A DNA stretch of 64,000 nt from Nostoc sp. FACHB-892 (GTDB lineage: Bacteria > Cyanobacteriota > Cyanobacteriia > Cyanobacteriales > Nostocaceae): NCBI RefSeq assembly GCF_014698795.1, contig NZ_JACJTR010000003.1, forward strand, positions 248,001-312,000, written 5' to 3'. The notes beneath the pieces are model-generated. The model made no database searches. It was not told where the DNA came from and saw only the letters and a program-made list of their open reading frames with translations. Position numbers and translations under genes: made by a program. Below, one piece after another: positions 9,178 to 17,828 of this stretch (positions are counted from its first letter, which is position 1; each line of letters begins with the position of its first letter).

Positions 9178-9453
9178 TTACACGTCGTGAATGTTTGCCT
9201 GATTGGGTGAGTTATTCAAAGACTGTTGTTGCCTTTGTAGATGGTTTCGTCTTTCGTAGATAACCAATAGTTGAAACGAAATAAACAAGCTTAACAACAG
9301 CAGCAAAAATGAGCCGAAACCAGGGGAATACTTATTTATTTCTCGCTCAATACCACATTTGAGGCAAACATATCTATTGGGATTACGTGTATCTTGGGCA
9401 AAGGGGCACTGATTTTGATTGCAATCATGATGACAAGCTTTGTCTAACATCAT
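9178..9453 (-). CDS. Small zinc-ribbon-like membrane protein, unknown
   Basis: A 91-residue product. The N-terminal 40 residues carry His and Cys pairs (CHHDCNQNQCPF and RYVCLKCGIE) that could bind a metal. A single membrane helix follows (FGSFLLLLLSLFISFQLLVI), then a short charged tail. A strong AGGAGG lies just upstream (9458-9463), supporting expression from the ATG at 9453 or 9450. The function is unknown. Confidence 0.6.
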   Translation of the reverse strand: MMLDKACHHDCNQNQCPFAQDTRNPNRYVCLKCGIEREINKYSPGFGSFLLLLLSLFISFQLLVIYERRNHLQRQQQSLNNSPNQANIHDV

Positions 9454-9834
9454 TGAACCTCCTGTAGGGTAAAGGCTTACATACTTAGCTGTAAATATGC
9501 TCTACAGAATCTAGTTAGTTAATACCTACTGCCTGTATTAGTAGACACCACTTTCATGAGTCAAGAAAAGAGGAAAAGGGGTAGGGAACAGGGAAGAGAA
9601 CCCGATAACTAAATTTAGTTGTTCTGAAACCCTCTCCTTTTTGCAGGGGGAATCCTAAATCCTCCCCCTTGCCTCTTTGGTCATTGATATGGGACAGTAA
9701 CAAGTAATATCTGTGATTTACTAAGCTTGCAGTAGTAACGCTGGTAAAATCTCTCCTCAACCACCTTTTATTGGCGCTTAACTTAACTTCGCCTGTATTA
9801 ATTACAAGAATAATACAGTCCAAAATGGTTTGCA

Positions 9835-9903
9835 GTAGGATAAAGTAAATATACTACCGAGTAGGAAAAAGTATTTTTGTAATATGCAAAGTAGGAAGAA
9901 GTA
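9835..9903 (+). promoter_or_regulatory. Three 13-bp direct repeats upstream of the STAND ATPase gene
   Basis: Near-identical elements gtaggataaagta (9835-9847), gtaggaaaaagta (9861-9873) and gtaggaagaagta (9891-9903) lie 48-117 bases before the ATG at 9952. Start-to-start spacing is 26 and 30 bases. They look like binding sites for a repeat-recognising regulator. The rest of 9454-9834 contains no gene I can support. Confidence 0.6.
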
Positions 9904-9951
9904 GTAAAAATATAGTTATAATAAATTGCAAATGATACATCAAGCTAGCAA

Positions 9952-12309
9952 ATGGGTGTAGAAGAAGCCTTAGAGTTTGTAGATAACTTGGTTTTTCTTA
10001 AGACGGGAGAACACCTAGATAAAACTCAAAGGATTATCTTGCGTCATTTGTGGGAGGATGAAAAGCGGACTTACCAGGATATTGCCAACAGCCGTGGTTA
10101 TACAGAAGCCCATTTAAAAGCAGTTGGTGCAGAACTTTGGCATTTGCTGTCAAAAGTGCTAGGAGAAAAAGTCTCAAAATCAACCTTCCAAGGAGTGGTT
10201 CAGAGGTTTAGAACAACTCAACAATCACAAAAAATCCCAGATATTCCAAATTTAGTGGGGAATGACGCTAAACCTCAAGATTTAGATTCTAACTTTGTGG
10301 GGCGCGATCGCCAAATATCCGAACTCCATACCCTTGTTAGTGGAGGAGCAAAAGTTATCCTCATCCAGGGTGAAGGTGGTGTTGGCAAAACAACCTTAGC
10401 ACGCAAATATTTTAAAAGTCAAAGATTTGATTTTGTTTTGGAACTATGGATGGCCACAGAAATCCAAAACATCACCCCTGTGGAGAGTGTAGTTGAAGAA
10501 TGGCTGCGGCGATACTTTAACGAAGAACCGGGATGTGACTTTGGTATCAGCTTAGAACGACTCCGGCGCAAACTCCGAGAACCAACTACTAAAATTGGGG
10601 TGTTTATCGATAATCTAGAAACTGCTCTCGATCAAAATGGCAAGTTTCTAGAATATCTTCGCCCTTATGTTGAGCTATTGAGAGTATTAGCAGATCCTGA
10701 TGTGCATTCAGTTACTTTAGTAACAAGTCGTGAGCGTTTGCGAGAGTCTAGCGTAGAGATAAATCTCTACCCACTCGAAGGTTTAGATGATGAAGCATGG
10801 CGAGAGTTTTTCCGCAGATGCCATATCAATTGTGATTGTACTATTCTCAGCGAAATGTGCAGAGCTTATGGAGGTAACGCCAAAGCAATGCAAATTCTCC
10901 GAGGAGCGATATTGACAGATTTTTCTGGTGACATACACGCCTATTGGCAGGAAAACTGTACATATTTATTAATAGAAAGAGAGTTAAAAGATTTAGTCGC
11001 CAGTCAATTTACACGTCTTGAAAAAAATGACTTAGAAGCCTATCGCCTTCTGTGTCGTTTAGGATGCTATCGCTATCAAGATATTCCTTCAGTACCTATT
11101 GAGGGAGTTTTATGTTTGCTTTGGGATGTTCCAGAACAACAACGCAGGCGTGTAATTAAAGCTTTGCAAGATTTGTCTTTAATAGAAGCGAAAAAAGGAC
11201 AATACTGGCTGCATCCGGTAATTCAGGATGAAGCGATTAGTAGATTAAGATTAGTCAGTCAAGAATGGGAATTAGTAAACCGAAAAGCCGCAGAAGGTTG
11301 GACGCAACGAGTTACAGTCATCAAGAATATTACAGATGCATTAACCGCTTTAGAAGCTTATTATCACTATGTAGAAATTAGTGATTTTGAGCAAGCTTGT
11401 GATGTAATTGTGCAAGGAAGAGGTAAAAAGTGGGGTACAGGTTTACCTTTAGGTTCCTCGTTTTACCAATTGGGACTGCTCCAGAAAAATTTTTCTGTAA
11501 TTAGCCGGATAATAGACTATATAGAATCACCAGAAAGACTAATTAAACTTTACAATATACTAGGTTATACATATCGAATTATCGGTTGCATTCGAGAAGC
11601 TATAGCTTGCTATAAAAAGTCAGAAGAAATATTAGACAATCTAGATGTCAAGGTAATAAAAATTTCTGTAGTTTTCAATACAGGACTTTGCAAGCTTGAT
11701 TTATTAGAGATGGAAGCAGCCGAAGATTGTTTTAAGTCGGTTTGTAACTTGGCTGAACAAGATAGCAATCTTGACGATTACATGGCATATGCTCAGTGTT
11801 GCCTAGCTTTTGTTAAATCATTTTCTAACTTTAGAGAAGATGCTGTTTATATTGCTGAAGATGGCTTCTCTGCCATATCTTCATCCACTAGAGTGACTTT
11901 TTGGGGAGTTGTGCATAGCTTAATAACTCTATGTTTAACTTACAAAAACTTAGGTGATATTAAAAAATCTTTTGATTTTTGCCAAAAAGCTATATCTACT
12001 TCCGAAGAAAATAACTTTACTCAGCTTAAGGCTAAAGCTATAAGTTGTTTAGCTGGGTTATATAGAGAAGAAGGAGAATTTACTAAGGCGCTTTTTTATC
12101 ATGCTGAAGCGATAGAAATTCTGTATAAAATAGGTGCTAAATCTAATTTAGCAGAGGCTTACTATCAATTTGCATTGACTCATCAAGAAATGGGTGCTCT
12201 TGACAAGAGCAGAGAAAATTTTATACAAGCGATCGCACTTTTTAACGAAATGCAAGCACCCAGACAAGTAGAGAAAGTACAAACAGCAATGGAGCGTTTT
12301 GGAAAATAA
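9952..12309 (+). CDS. STAND NTPase with N-terminal vMAP-type HTH and C-terminal TPR repeats
   Basis: A 785-residue three-part protein. Residues 1-90 form a helical HTH-like domain (MGVEEALEFVDNLVFLKTGE, RTYQDIANSRGYTEAHLK) as found at the N-terminus of cyanobacterial vWA-MoxR-associated conflict proteins. Residues about 115-350 are an NB-ARC/STAND ATPase with Walker A GEGGVGKTT (140-148, Lys146), Walker B-like IGVFIDNLETAL and sensor VTLVTSRERLRES. From about residue 490 there are tandem TPR-like helical repeats (YNILGYTYRIIGCIREAIAC, ISCLAGLYREEGEFTKALFY), a likely sensor or scaffold. Such proteins are signal-activated switches, several of them antiviral. No effector domain is visible, so the output is unknown. 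The ORF is intact and the gene is preceded by three direct repeats. Confidence 0.85.
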   Translation: MGVEEALEFVDNLVFLKTGEHLDKTQRIILRHLWEDEKRTYQDIANSRGYTEAHLKAVGAELWHLLSKVLGEKVSKSTFQGVVQRFRTTQQSQKIPDIPNLVGNDAKPQDLDSNFVGRDRQISELHTLVSGGAKVILIQGEGGVGKTTLARKYFKSQRFDFVLELWMATEIQNITPVESVVEEWLRRYFNEEPGCDFGISLERLRRKLREPTTKIGVFIDNLETALDQNGKFLEYLRPYVELLRVLADPDVHSVTLVTSRERLRESSVEINLYPLEGLDDEAWREFFRRCHINCDCTILSEMCRAYGGNAKAMQILRGAILTDFSGDIHAYWQENCTYLLIERELKDLVASQFTRLEKNDLEAYRLLCRLGCYRYQDIPSVPIEGVLCLLWDVPEQQRRRVIKALQDLSLIEAKKGQYWLHPVIQDEAISRLRLVSQEWELVNRKAAEGWTQRVTVIKNITDALTALEAYYHYVEISDFEQACDVIVQGRGKKWGTGLPLGSSFYQLGLLQKNFSVISRIIDYIESPERLIKLYNILGYTYRIIGCIREAIACYKKSEEILDNLDVKVIKISVVFNTGLCKLDLLEMEAAEDCFKSVCNLAEQDSNLDDYMAYAQCCLAFVKSFSNFREDAVYIAEDGFSAISSSTRVTFWGVVHSLITLCLTYKNLGDIKKSFDFCQKAISTSEENNFTQLKAKAISCLAGLYREEGEFTKALFYHAEAIEILYKIGAKSNLAEAYYQFALTHQEMGALDKSRENFIQAIALFNEMQAPRQVEKVQTAMERFGK

Positions 12310-12322
12310 GTAATTGCAAATT

Positions 12323-12763
12323 TCACAAAATCTCTGCCAATTTTACCAGCAGAGTACTTGCTAAATCCAATAACCTAAGATCATCTGTATTAATACTATT
12401 TTCTTCACCAGCTAACAGATTTCTGACAGCAGATAACCTGTCATTGGTTTCAGGAATTTTCCAAGATTCTTCTAACTTTACTGCAAAATCAAACAGCGAT
12501 CGCTCTTTTAAATCCTCTCTTACCTTGACAGCTACACTATCATTACTTACCAAAAATTCCTTAATGGCATCTAATTGAGAATTACCTAATATTTCGCCAT
12601 GTCCCCAGGTTTCTAGCCAGTCTCCCTCCACATCTTCAACGTAAATATTGACAAAATCAACCCCATAAGTTAGCCAGTTCTGCTGCATTTGTCGCGCTGT
12701 TGCTAAAGCTTCAGCAAATGTATCTACTTGATTGTTGCAGTGAGTTTCTCTCTTATTAGCCAT
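12323..12763 (-). CDS. Hypothetical protein, 146 residues
   Basis: A soluble, acidic protein (AEALATARQMQQNWLTYGVD, VYVEDVEGDWLETWG-like segment). I do not recognise its family. It ends 13 bases from the stop of the STAND gene on the other strand (convergent), and starts about 70 bases downstream of the next minus-strand gene, so 12832-13521 and this gene may form an operon. The ATG at 12761-12763 is the only plausible start. Confidence 0.6.
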   Translation of the reverse strand: MANKRETHCNNQVDTFAEALATARQMQQNWLTYGVDFVNIYVEDVEGDWLETWGHGEILGNSQLDAIKEFLVSNDSVAVKVREDLKERSLFDFAVKLEESWKIPETNDRLSAVRNLLAGEENSINTDDLRLLDLASTLLVKLAEIL

Positions 12764-12831
12764 ATAAAGCTGTAATTAGCACGTAAGTATGTAGGCTAGA
12801 AACAAATCTGGAATATGAAATTCCTGAAAAT

Positions 12832-13521
12832 TCACGAAAATTTTAAATATTTGCCACCAGAAAGGTAATCACTGTTATACAGGGCCACGTTAACTAACTG
12901 GTTGACAAAATTAGTATCTTTGGGATTGTAACTCAAGAACAATCCTCTCTCTATTTCCCATGAGCGTAGTGTATTTTGCCAAGCTTGGTACTTTTGGTGA
13001 TTAAGTTCTTCAGAAACACTGGTAACTTGAATACAAAGTGGTTGATTGTTACGACTACTAACAATTAGGTCTGTTGCCATCGATAGGTCGGCGATATAAC
13101 GCTGCCAAAAACTACCTTCTCGATTAACAACATCTTGAGCTATTGACTTAATGATATCATCATCTACCTGATTAAATTCACCTGCCATCAATTTTTGTTT
13201 CCAAATATAAAATTTGGAGTCACTTGCATTAATCCATCTAGGAAAGAGATAACCATACCAATATCTTTCAATCGGTGTCATTTGTTCAAATTTTGCTTTT
13301 TGTTCTTCTGAAGGTAGGGATTTGACGATCAGCCAAATTGTAGAATCCGTAATCACCTCTAGGAGAAATGCAAGGACAAAAGGTTTTGCAGTCAGAGAAC
13401 CTGGCTTAATATTTTTTACCCAACGATTGATTTCATCTAATCTTCTCGCTAAATTGGGATCTATCGAGGAGGCTTGCTCGATAAGGGACTTTAGCTTATC
13501 CTTAATGTCTTTTGCTTGCAA
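12832..13521 (-). CDS. Hypothetical protein, possible nuclease-like C-terminal domain
   Basis: A 229-residue product. The N-terminal half is helical and includes a hydrophobic stretch (AKPFVLAFLLEVITDSTIWL). The C-terminal half contains ATDLIVSSRNNQPLCIQVTS followed by WEIERGLFLSYNPKDTNFV. The spacing of Asp, strand and Gln recalls a degenerate PD-(D/E)XK nuclease core, but the usual Lys is absent, so this is speculative. The start appears to be TTG at 13521, with AGGG about 5 bases upstream; no in-frame ATG precedes it. It is likely co-transcribed with the downstream 146-residue gene. Confidence 0.55.
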   Translation of the reverse strand: MQAKDIKDKLKSLIEQASSIDPNLARRLDEINRWVKNIKPGSLTAKPFVLAFLLEVITDSTIWLIVKSLPSEEQKAKFEQMTPIERYWYGYLFPRWINASDSKFYIWKQKLMAGEFNQVDDDIIKSIAQDVVNREGSFWQRYIADLSMATDLIVSSRNNQPLCIQVTSVSEELNHQKYQAWQNTLRSWEIERGLFLSYNPKDTNFVNQLVNVALYNSDYLSGGKYLKFS

Positions 13522-13613
13522 ACGATGCCCTACTTTCAGAAGATAATGCTTTTTTTACACACCAATAACTAAATCTTAACTTGAAAATGGACTTAATTAA
13601 TTTCCTAATGTAA

Positions 13614-14045
13614 TTAAATGTTCTCTAAGTCGATGCCCTGTTTACGTAAAGCCTCGCGCAGTCGAGTAATTTCTTGCTCTGCCTGTTGGGCGCGTAAACT
13701 TTCTTGTTCAGCTATTTGTTCTGATGATAGTATCAATTCATTTCCAGCAGTGAAGAATCTTAATTTACCTTCATAAACCCCCAAATAAAGTTTTAACTGC
13801 TGGCTCCACAAATGTCCATAAGTGGTAGGTTGAATTTCTTGATACTTACCATCAACTAAATGAAACCCTTGAAATTCCATTGTTACAGGATGAAAGCAGA
13901 AATAATCTGGTGTACGGAAGGTATCTTGATAAACTTGTTTTTTTAAACCTTTATCGACTGCTGCCGTTGAACTTGACAAAATTTCCACAATCAGGTTTAG
14001 ATATTTGCCGTCTTCTTGCCAAACTAGCCAACTTTTATATTTTAT
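13614..14045 (-). pseudogene. Uma2 family protein, N-terminal half deleted
   Basis: The open frame reads YKSWLVWQEDGKYLNLIVEI, then LSSSTAAVDKGLKKQVYQ and the normal Uma2 C-terminus with coiled coil (EQIAEQESLRAQQAEQEITR). Full Uma2 proteins have about 90 more residues before this point. Here an in-frame TAA at 14046-14048 lies just upstream and no ATG exists. The GTG at 13988 could start a 124-residue stub without most of the catalytic core. The deletion endpoint lies next to the promoter of the divergent NB-ARC gene. Confidence 0.7.
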
Positions 14046-14148
14046 TTAAATTGTCAAGCTTGAATAGTTGTGGAACAACTATCTTCTTCTATTGGACTGT
14101 GATAATTTTCTCGATAGAGATGCATCTACTCGGTTTTAGGTGACGTTG

Positions 14149-15210
14149 ATGAAACAACCAAGCAAACGCAGACGGGGTGTAATCCTTACCCTTCAAGGCT
14201 GGGAGAAATTTCGAGATGCCAAAACTCAAGTCGAATTTGACGAGAATGCTGGAGATAGCTTTTCTTTAGAAGAACTGAGCGATCGCACTCATTTAGCTCT
14301 ACACACTATATCTAGAATTTTGGCACGCTTGGAACCTGTAGATAAAAGTTCCTTGCAGTTTGCCTTCGCGGCCTTTAATTTAGAGTTGTGTAAAGAAGAT
14401 TATACCCGACCTAGCCCCCCATCTGGCGATTTAGAAATCCGACGCACAAATCCACAGTATGACTGGCAAGAAGCCCCGGATGTATCTGTGTTTTTTGGTC
14501 GCAGTGAAGAATTATTGCAGCTACGACAGTGGATATTAGAAGAACGATGTCGTTTAGTTGGACTGCTGGGAATTGGTGGTATTGGCAAAAGCACTTTAGC
14601 GGTGAAGTTGGGGCAGCAAATTCAAAGCGAATTTGAGGTAATGGTGTGGCGAAGCCTACTAAATGCACCACCAGTAGAGGAGCAATTAACCAATATACTG
14701 CAATTTTTGCTGTGGGCGTTGCGAAAGGAGATGGTAGTACCCGAAAGCTTTGATGGCAAACTATCAAAGTTAATGGAATGTTTGCAATCAAACCGATGTC
14801 TGCTGATTTTAGACAATGTTGAGACAATTCTCTCTGGTGGCCAAGCAGGGCAATGTCGTCCTGGTTACGAGGGATATGGTCAATTACTGAAGCGCCTTGG
14901 CGAAGTACCTCATATTAGTTGCGTTCTGTTCACTTCTAGAGAAAAACCCAGAGAAATTATACCGTTAGAAGGAGACAGAACAGAAGTGCGATCGCTCCCA
15001 TTAAAGGGATTAAATTCTACCGAGGGACAACAGTTATTCCAGCAAAAAGGGCAATTCACGGGTACAGAACGAGAATGGCAAGAACTTATTGAGCATTATG
15101 CTGGTAATCCCTTAGCGCTCAAGATGGTAGCAGCCGGAACCCAAGAGCTTTTCAATGGTAAAATTGCCCCTGTTTTGGAGTATGTCAAACAAGGGATACT
15201 ACTCGCATAA
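14149..15210 (+). CDS. NB-ARC ATPase, truncated: no C-terminal repeat domain
   Basis: The product has about 353 residues. The N-terminal helical HTH-like part (about 1-85, FSLEELSDRTHLALHTISRI) is followed by an NB-ARC ATPase with Walker A GIGGIGKST (Lys147), Walker B CLLILDNVETIL, sensor CVLFTSREKPRE and the GNPLALKMVA motif. The reading frame stops at KQGILLA, just where cyanobacterial NB-ARC-WD40 proteins continue with a winged-helix region and WD40 repeats. The sensor half is thus lost and the gene is likely a remnant, or makes an isolated ATPase. The start at ATG 14149, with AGGTG upstream, is preferred to GTG 14140. Confidence 0.75.
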   Translation: MKQPSKRRRGVILTLQGWEKFRDAKTQVEFDENAGDSFSLEELSDRTHLALHTISRILARLEPVDKSSLQFAFAAFNLELCKEDYTRPSPPSGDLEIRRTNPQYDWQEAPDVSVFFGRSEELLQLRQWILEERCRLVGLLGIGGIGKSTLAVKLGQQIQSEFEVMVWRSLLNAPPVEEQLTNILQFLLWALRKEMVVPESFDGKLSKLMECLQSNRCLLILDNVETILSGGQAGQCRPGYEGYGQLLKRLGEVPHISCVLFTSREKPREIIPLEGDRTEVRSLPLKGLNSTEGQQLFQQKGQFTGTEREWQELIEHYAGNPLALKMVAAGTQELFNGKIAPVLEYVKQGILLA

Positions 15211-15364
15211 AAATTTGTTGGGAAAGTGCGATGTAGCTTTTACATATCCCAGTTCGTTTACTTTCCCTTACTGACACAAGGCAACTTTAGCAAGTTATTT
15301 TCAACTTAAGCGTTTCAGAAACAAACGAGAGCGATCGCTCGTAGTAAAGTAGCAGATGCACTCG

Positions 15365-15430
15365 CCTACATCACCCCGTCATCAGAAATGCGATCGCCTA
15401 CATTAACCCCATAAGCACAAGTGCGATCGC
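15365..15430. repeat. Small dispersed repeat, two copies
   Basis: Two neighbouring copies of a unit that reads roughly cctacatcaccccgtcatca followed by a few bases and gcgatcgc. The same family recurs at 16334-16510, 17281-17376, 18319-18353 and 18671-18738. The rest of 15211-15664 has only HIP1 sites and no gene I can support. Confidence 0.6.
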
Positions 15431-15664
15431 CTTTATAAAAGTATGAATATTGCAGGTGTAACTAGGTTAATAGCAGCGCAGCGATCGGTACTCTTGGCTT
15501 TGGTGGCTGTGGAAGGTATTGTGTAGATTGTATTATTGAAGATATAGCGTTTGCAGATTGTACTCAGTTTTAAACCTATTTCTTTGGCATAGTCATAGCT
15601 GATGAGGATCGCCTACTACCCCTTGTGTTTTTTATTATATTTAAAAATATTATTAACAATCTTT

Positions 15665-16015
15665 TCAGAGGACTCGCATTCGGATACGCTCGTCTTCAAC
15701 CACACTGAAATGTCCTGCCCAGTCAGGGCGAGATGCTATGGCAGTCGCCACTTTTTGAGCAACAACTATACCGGAAGGTGCTTTAATCCGAAATAAGATA
15801 ATCCCACAAGTTGCAGGCAAATGTGAACGGAAGGCGAGTTCACCAAAGTCTTTATCAAAGGTGAGGAGAATGCGCTCGTCAAGTTGAGCGCGGTTTAAAA
15901 CTTCGGCATCAGCAATCCCAGGAGCATCAGTGCGAATCCATGTAACATCGTGACCTCCGCAGCGAAGTGCTTCTATGGCATCTCCTGGGAAATTTTCGTT
16001 GGCTAGAAAGCGCAT
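15665..16015 (-). CDS. DUF5615 family PIN-like toxin
   Basis: A 116-residue protein with the DUF5615/Mut7-C-like PIN fold: MRFLANENFPGDAIEALRCG, GHDVTWIRTDAPGIADAEVL, and ILLTFDKDFGELAF, carrying the conserved acidic residues of the nuclease site. It follows the DUF433 gene with a 2-base gap. This order (DUF433 antitoxin, then DUF5615 toxin) is a standard cyanobacterial type II toxin-antitoxin arrangement. Probable RNase activity is family knowledge; the pair looks intact. Confidence 0.85.
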   Translation of the reverse strand: MRFLANENFPGDAIEALRCGGHDVTWIRTDAPGIADAEVLNRAQLDERILLTFDKDFGELAFRSHLPATCGIILFRIKAPSGIVVAQKVATAIASRPDWAGHFSVVEDERIRMRVL

Positions 16016-16017
16016 AA

Positions 16018-16248
16018 TTACCCAGGAAAAGCGTAAACTTTTTCAGCTTTAAGGCTGGCACTAGCATAGCCTAAACAAGCTTGAATATCTTCGAGGGTAA
16101 TACCAGGGTAGTTGCGGAGAATTTCGTCATTTGTCCAGCCTTGAGCTAGAAGGTCAATGATAAACTCAACAGAAAGACGAGTACCTTTAATAATTGGTTT
16201 GCCGACAAGGACGTTAGAATCTATAACAATTCGGGATTGCAAATCCAT
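16018..16248 (-). CDS. DUF433 family antitoxin
   Basis: A 76-residue protein: RIVIDSNVLVGKPIIKGTRL, SVEFIIDLLAQGWTNDEILR and NYPGITLEDIQACLGYA are the full DUF433 pattern, a winged-HTH-like antitoxin. It is the first gene of the pair with the DUF5615 toxin. No sign of damage. Confidence 0.88.
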   Translation of the reverse strand: MDLQSRIVIDSNVLVGKPIIKGTRLSVEFIIDLLAQGWTNDEILRNYPGITLEDIQACLGYASASLKAEKVYAFPG

Positions 16249-16333
16249 AAAATTAAGTTTAGTGTGTTGTTTTTATTTTATTCTCTTTGCCTCAACAAAC
16301 CTCTACTTGCTCAAATAACTACAATTTGGATTA

Positions 16334-16510
16334 GAGCGATCGCTCACATCAACCCCATTATCAGAAGTGCGTAGGCGTAGCCCTTCGGCTGCGCTCAGGA
16401 ACCACCCGTCGTAGACATCACCAACATCAACCCCATCATCAAAACTGCGATCGCTCATTGGACACAGTTGCTCAAAGTGCGTAGGTGTAGCCCGTCGTAG
16501 ACATCGCCAA
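16334..16510. repeat. Cluster of small dispersed repeats
   Basis: Alternating copies of two modules: one like cacatcaaccccatcatcaa ending in gcgatcgc, one like gtgcgtaggcgtagcccgtc followed by gtagacatcgcc. At least two copies of each occur here. They match Nostoc small dispersed repeats and fill the space between the DUF433 gene and the broken HigB gene. Confidence 0.65.
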
Positions 16511-16604
16511 GTTTAAGAATATTCTTTCTTTGCTTGCCTCTGCACAGATATGGTCCTAATATGAGTTAAAGGTGATATTTCCGTTAAATTATGTGTAAGT
16601 AATA

Positions 16605-16964
16605 ATGGCCTGGGAGGTAGAATTTACAAACGAGTTTGAAATGTAGTGGGTTGAGTTAGACGACAACACCCAAGTTGCGATCGATGCAGTAGTGCGACTA
16701 CTTGAGGCGCGGGGGCCAGAACTTCCTTTTCCCTACAGTTCAAAAATAAACGCGTCACGTCATTCCCACATGAGAGAGTTGAGGGTGCAGCACAGAGGAG
16801 AACCGTACCGAATACTCTATGCCTTTGATCCAAGGAGAGTGGCCATTCTTCTTATTGGAGGAAACAAGGGAGGAGACGATCGCTGGTACGAGGAGAATGT
16901 GACAAAAGCAGATACGTTGTATGAGGAACATTTAGAGGAATTAAAAACAGAAGGGTTCCTATGA
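16605..16964 (+). pseudogene. HigB/RelE-like toxin interrupted by an in-frame TAG
   Basis: From ATG 16605 the frame reads MAWEVEFTNEFEM, then TAG at 16644-16646, then WVELDDNTQVAIDAVVRLLE and the rest of a phage-derived Gp49-like HigB/RelE toxin (SRHSHMRELRVQHRGEPYRI, LIGGNKGGDDRWYEENV). Everything except codon 14 is intact and in one frame. A GTG at 16692 could restart a 90-residue fragment lacking the first strands. A single base change in the stop codon would restore the gene. The 3' end overlaps the start of the antitoxin gene (ATGA). Confidence 0.8.
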
Positions 16965-17266
16965 AGACCAAGCCATTTAATGAACTTCGCAAAAAAATGA
17001 CTCCTGAACAACAAGTAGAAAGTAAGATGCAAGCAAACCTTGCATTGCTCAAATTGACACTTTCTGAACTTCGAGAGTCTCTTGGACATACTCAAAGCGA
17101 TATTGCGAAAAATATGGGAGTGGTACAATCGGCGCTTTCAAAAATTGAGCATCAGGAAGATATTCAAATATCTACGCTCTCTCGATACATTAAATCTCTT
17201 GGCGGAAGTCTGACAATCATAGCGCGTTTTCCCGATCAAGAGGTTGTTATTTCTCAGTTTGATTGA
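16961..17266 (+). CDS. XRE-type HTH antitoxin (HigA-like)
   Basis: A 101-residue protein with a Cro/C1 helix-turn-helix at about residues 42-70 (LRESLGHTQSDIAKNMGVVQ, then SALSKIEHQEDIQISTL) and the C-terminus GGSLTIIARFPDQEVVISQF typical of XRE antitoxins paired with RelE/HigB toxins. The ATG overlaps the toxin stop by four bases, the usual toxin-antitoxin coupling in this order. The antitoxin is intact while the toxin is broken. Confidence 0.85.
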   Translation: MKTKPFNELRKKMTPEQQVESKMQANLALLKLTLSELRESLGHTQSDIAKNMGVVQSALSKIEHQEDIQISTLSRYIKSLGGSLTIIARFPDQEVVISQFD

Positions 17267-17280
17267 TATTCGACTGGTAT

Positions 17281-17376
17281 CGTCGCCACATTAACGCCAT
17301 CATCAAAAATGTGATCGCCGAATAGCCCATTGTAGACATCGCCCACATCCACTGCATCATCACAAGTGCGATCGCA
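17281..17376. repeat. Small dispersed repeat, two copies
   Basis: Two degenerate units (cgccacattaacgccatcat and cgcccacatccactgcatca), each followed by a gcgatcgc-like end, with the tgtagacatcgcc module between them. Same family as 16334-16510. Confidence 0.55.
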
Positions 17377-17448
17377 CTGCCAACTGCGCTCAATTTTTTC
17401 ATACCCGCAAGGGTAATAAATTCAAAACTTCTCATAACGCAATTTGCG

Positions 17449-17658
17449 TTCTCAAACTGGGGTTTGAGTTCTCATTTGAGTATATTTAGTACGCAAAAGC
17501 TAATATTGAGTTCTCAAACTGGGGTTTGAGTTCTCATTTGAGTATATTTAGTAGGCAAAAGCTAATATTGAGTTCTTAAACTGGGGTTTGAGTTCTCATT
17601 TAAGTATATTTAGTACGCAAAAGCTACTATTGAGTTCTCAAACTGGGGTTTGAGTTCT
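17449..17658. repeat. 62-bp tandem repeat, about 3.4 copies, each with a hairpin
   Basis: Four starts of the unit lie at 17451, 17513, 17575 and 17637, spaced exactly 62 bases. Each unit contains the inverted repeat CTCAAAC-tggg-GTTTGAG (one copy has a T change in the left arm), then gttctcatttgagtatattt and agtacgcaaaagcta. Copies differ by only a few bases, so the expansion is recent. It lies between the HigA-like gene and the 137-residue gene at 17829. Confidence 0.9.
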
Positions 17659-17828
17659 TTTTTGCGTAATTTACTGATTTATTAGCGATTTACAGTGTAA
17701 TAAAATCTAATAGAGATTTGCAGGAATTTCCTCAGGCTGATCGATACGGAAGTTTTTTAAAGTAAAGAAGCTTAAATCAGTGAATTTGAAAACTGATAAC
17801 CAAATAACCGCATTAAAAGGTACATTTT

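Noticed and set aside
9554..9823. 89-codon minus ORF
   Set aside because: Low-complexity translation with no family resemblance, located in the upstream region of the STAND gene with repeats.
15432..15530. Short reading frame starting MNIAGVTRLIAAQRSVLLAL
   Set aside because: It ends after 27 codons and no family could be recognised; at most a very small gene remnant.
17449..17658. CRISPR array
   Set aside because: The whole 62-bp unit, including the part that would be spacer, is repeated nearly identically.
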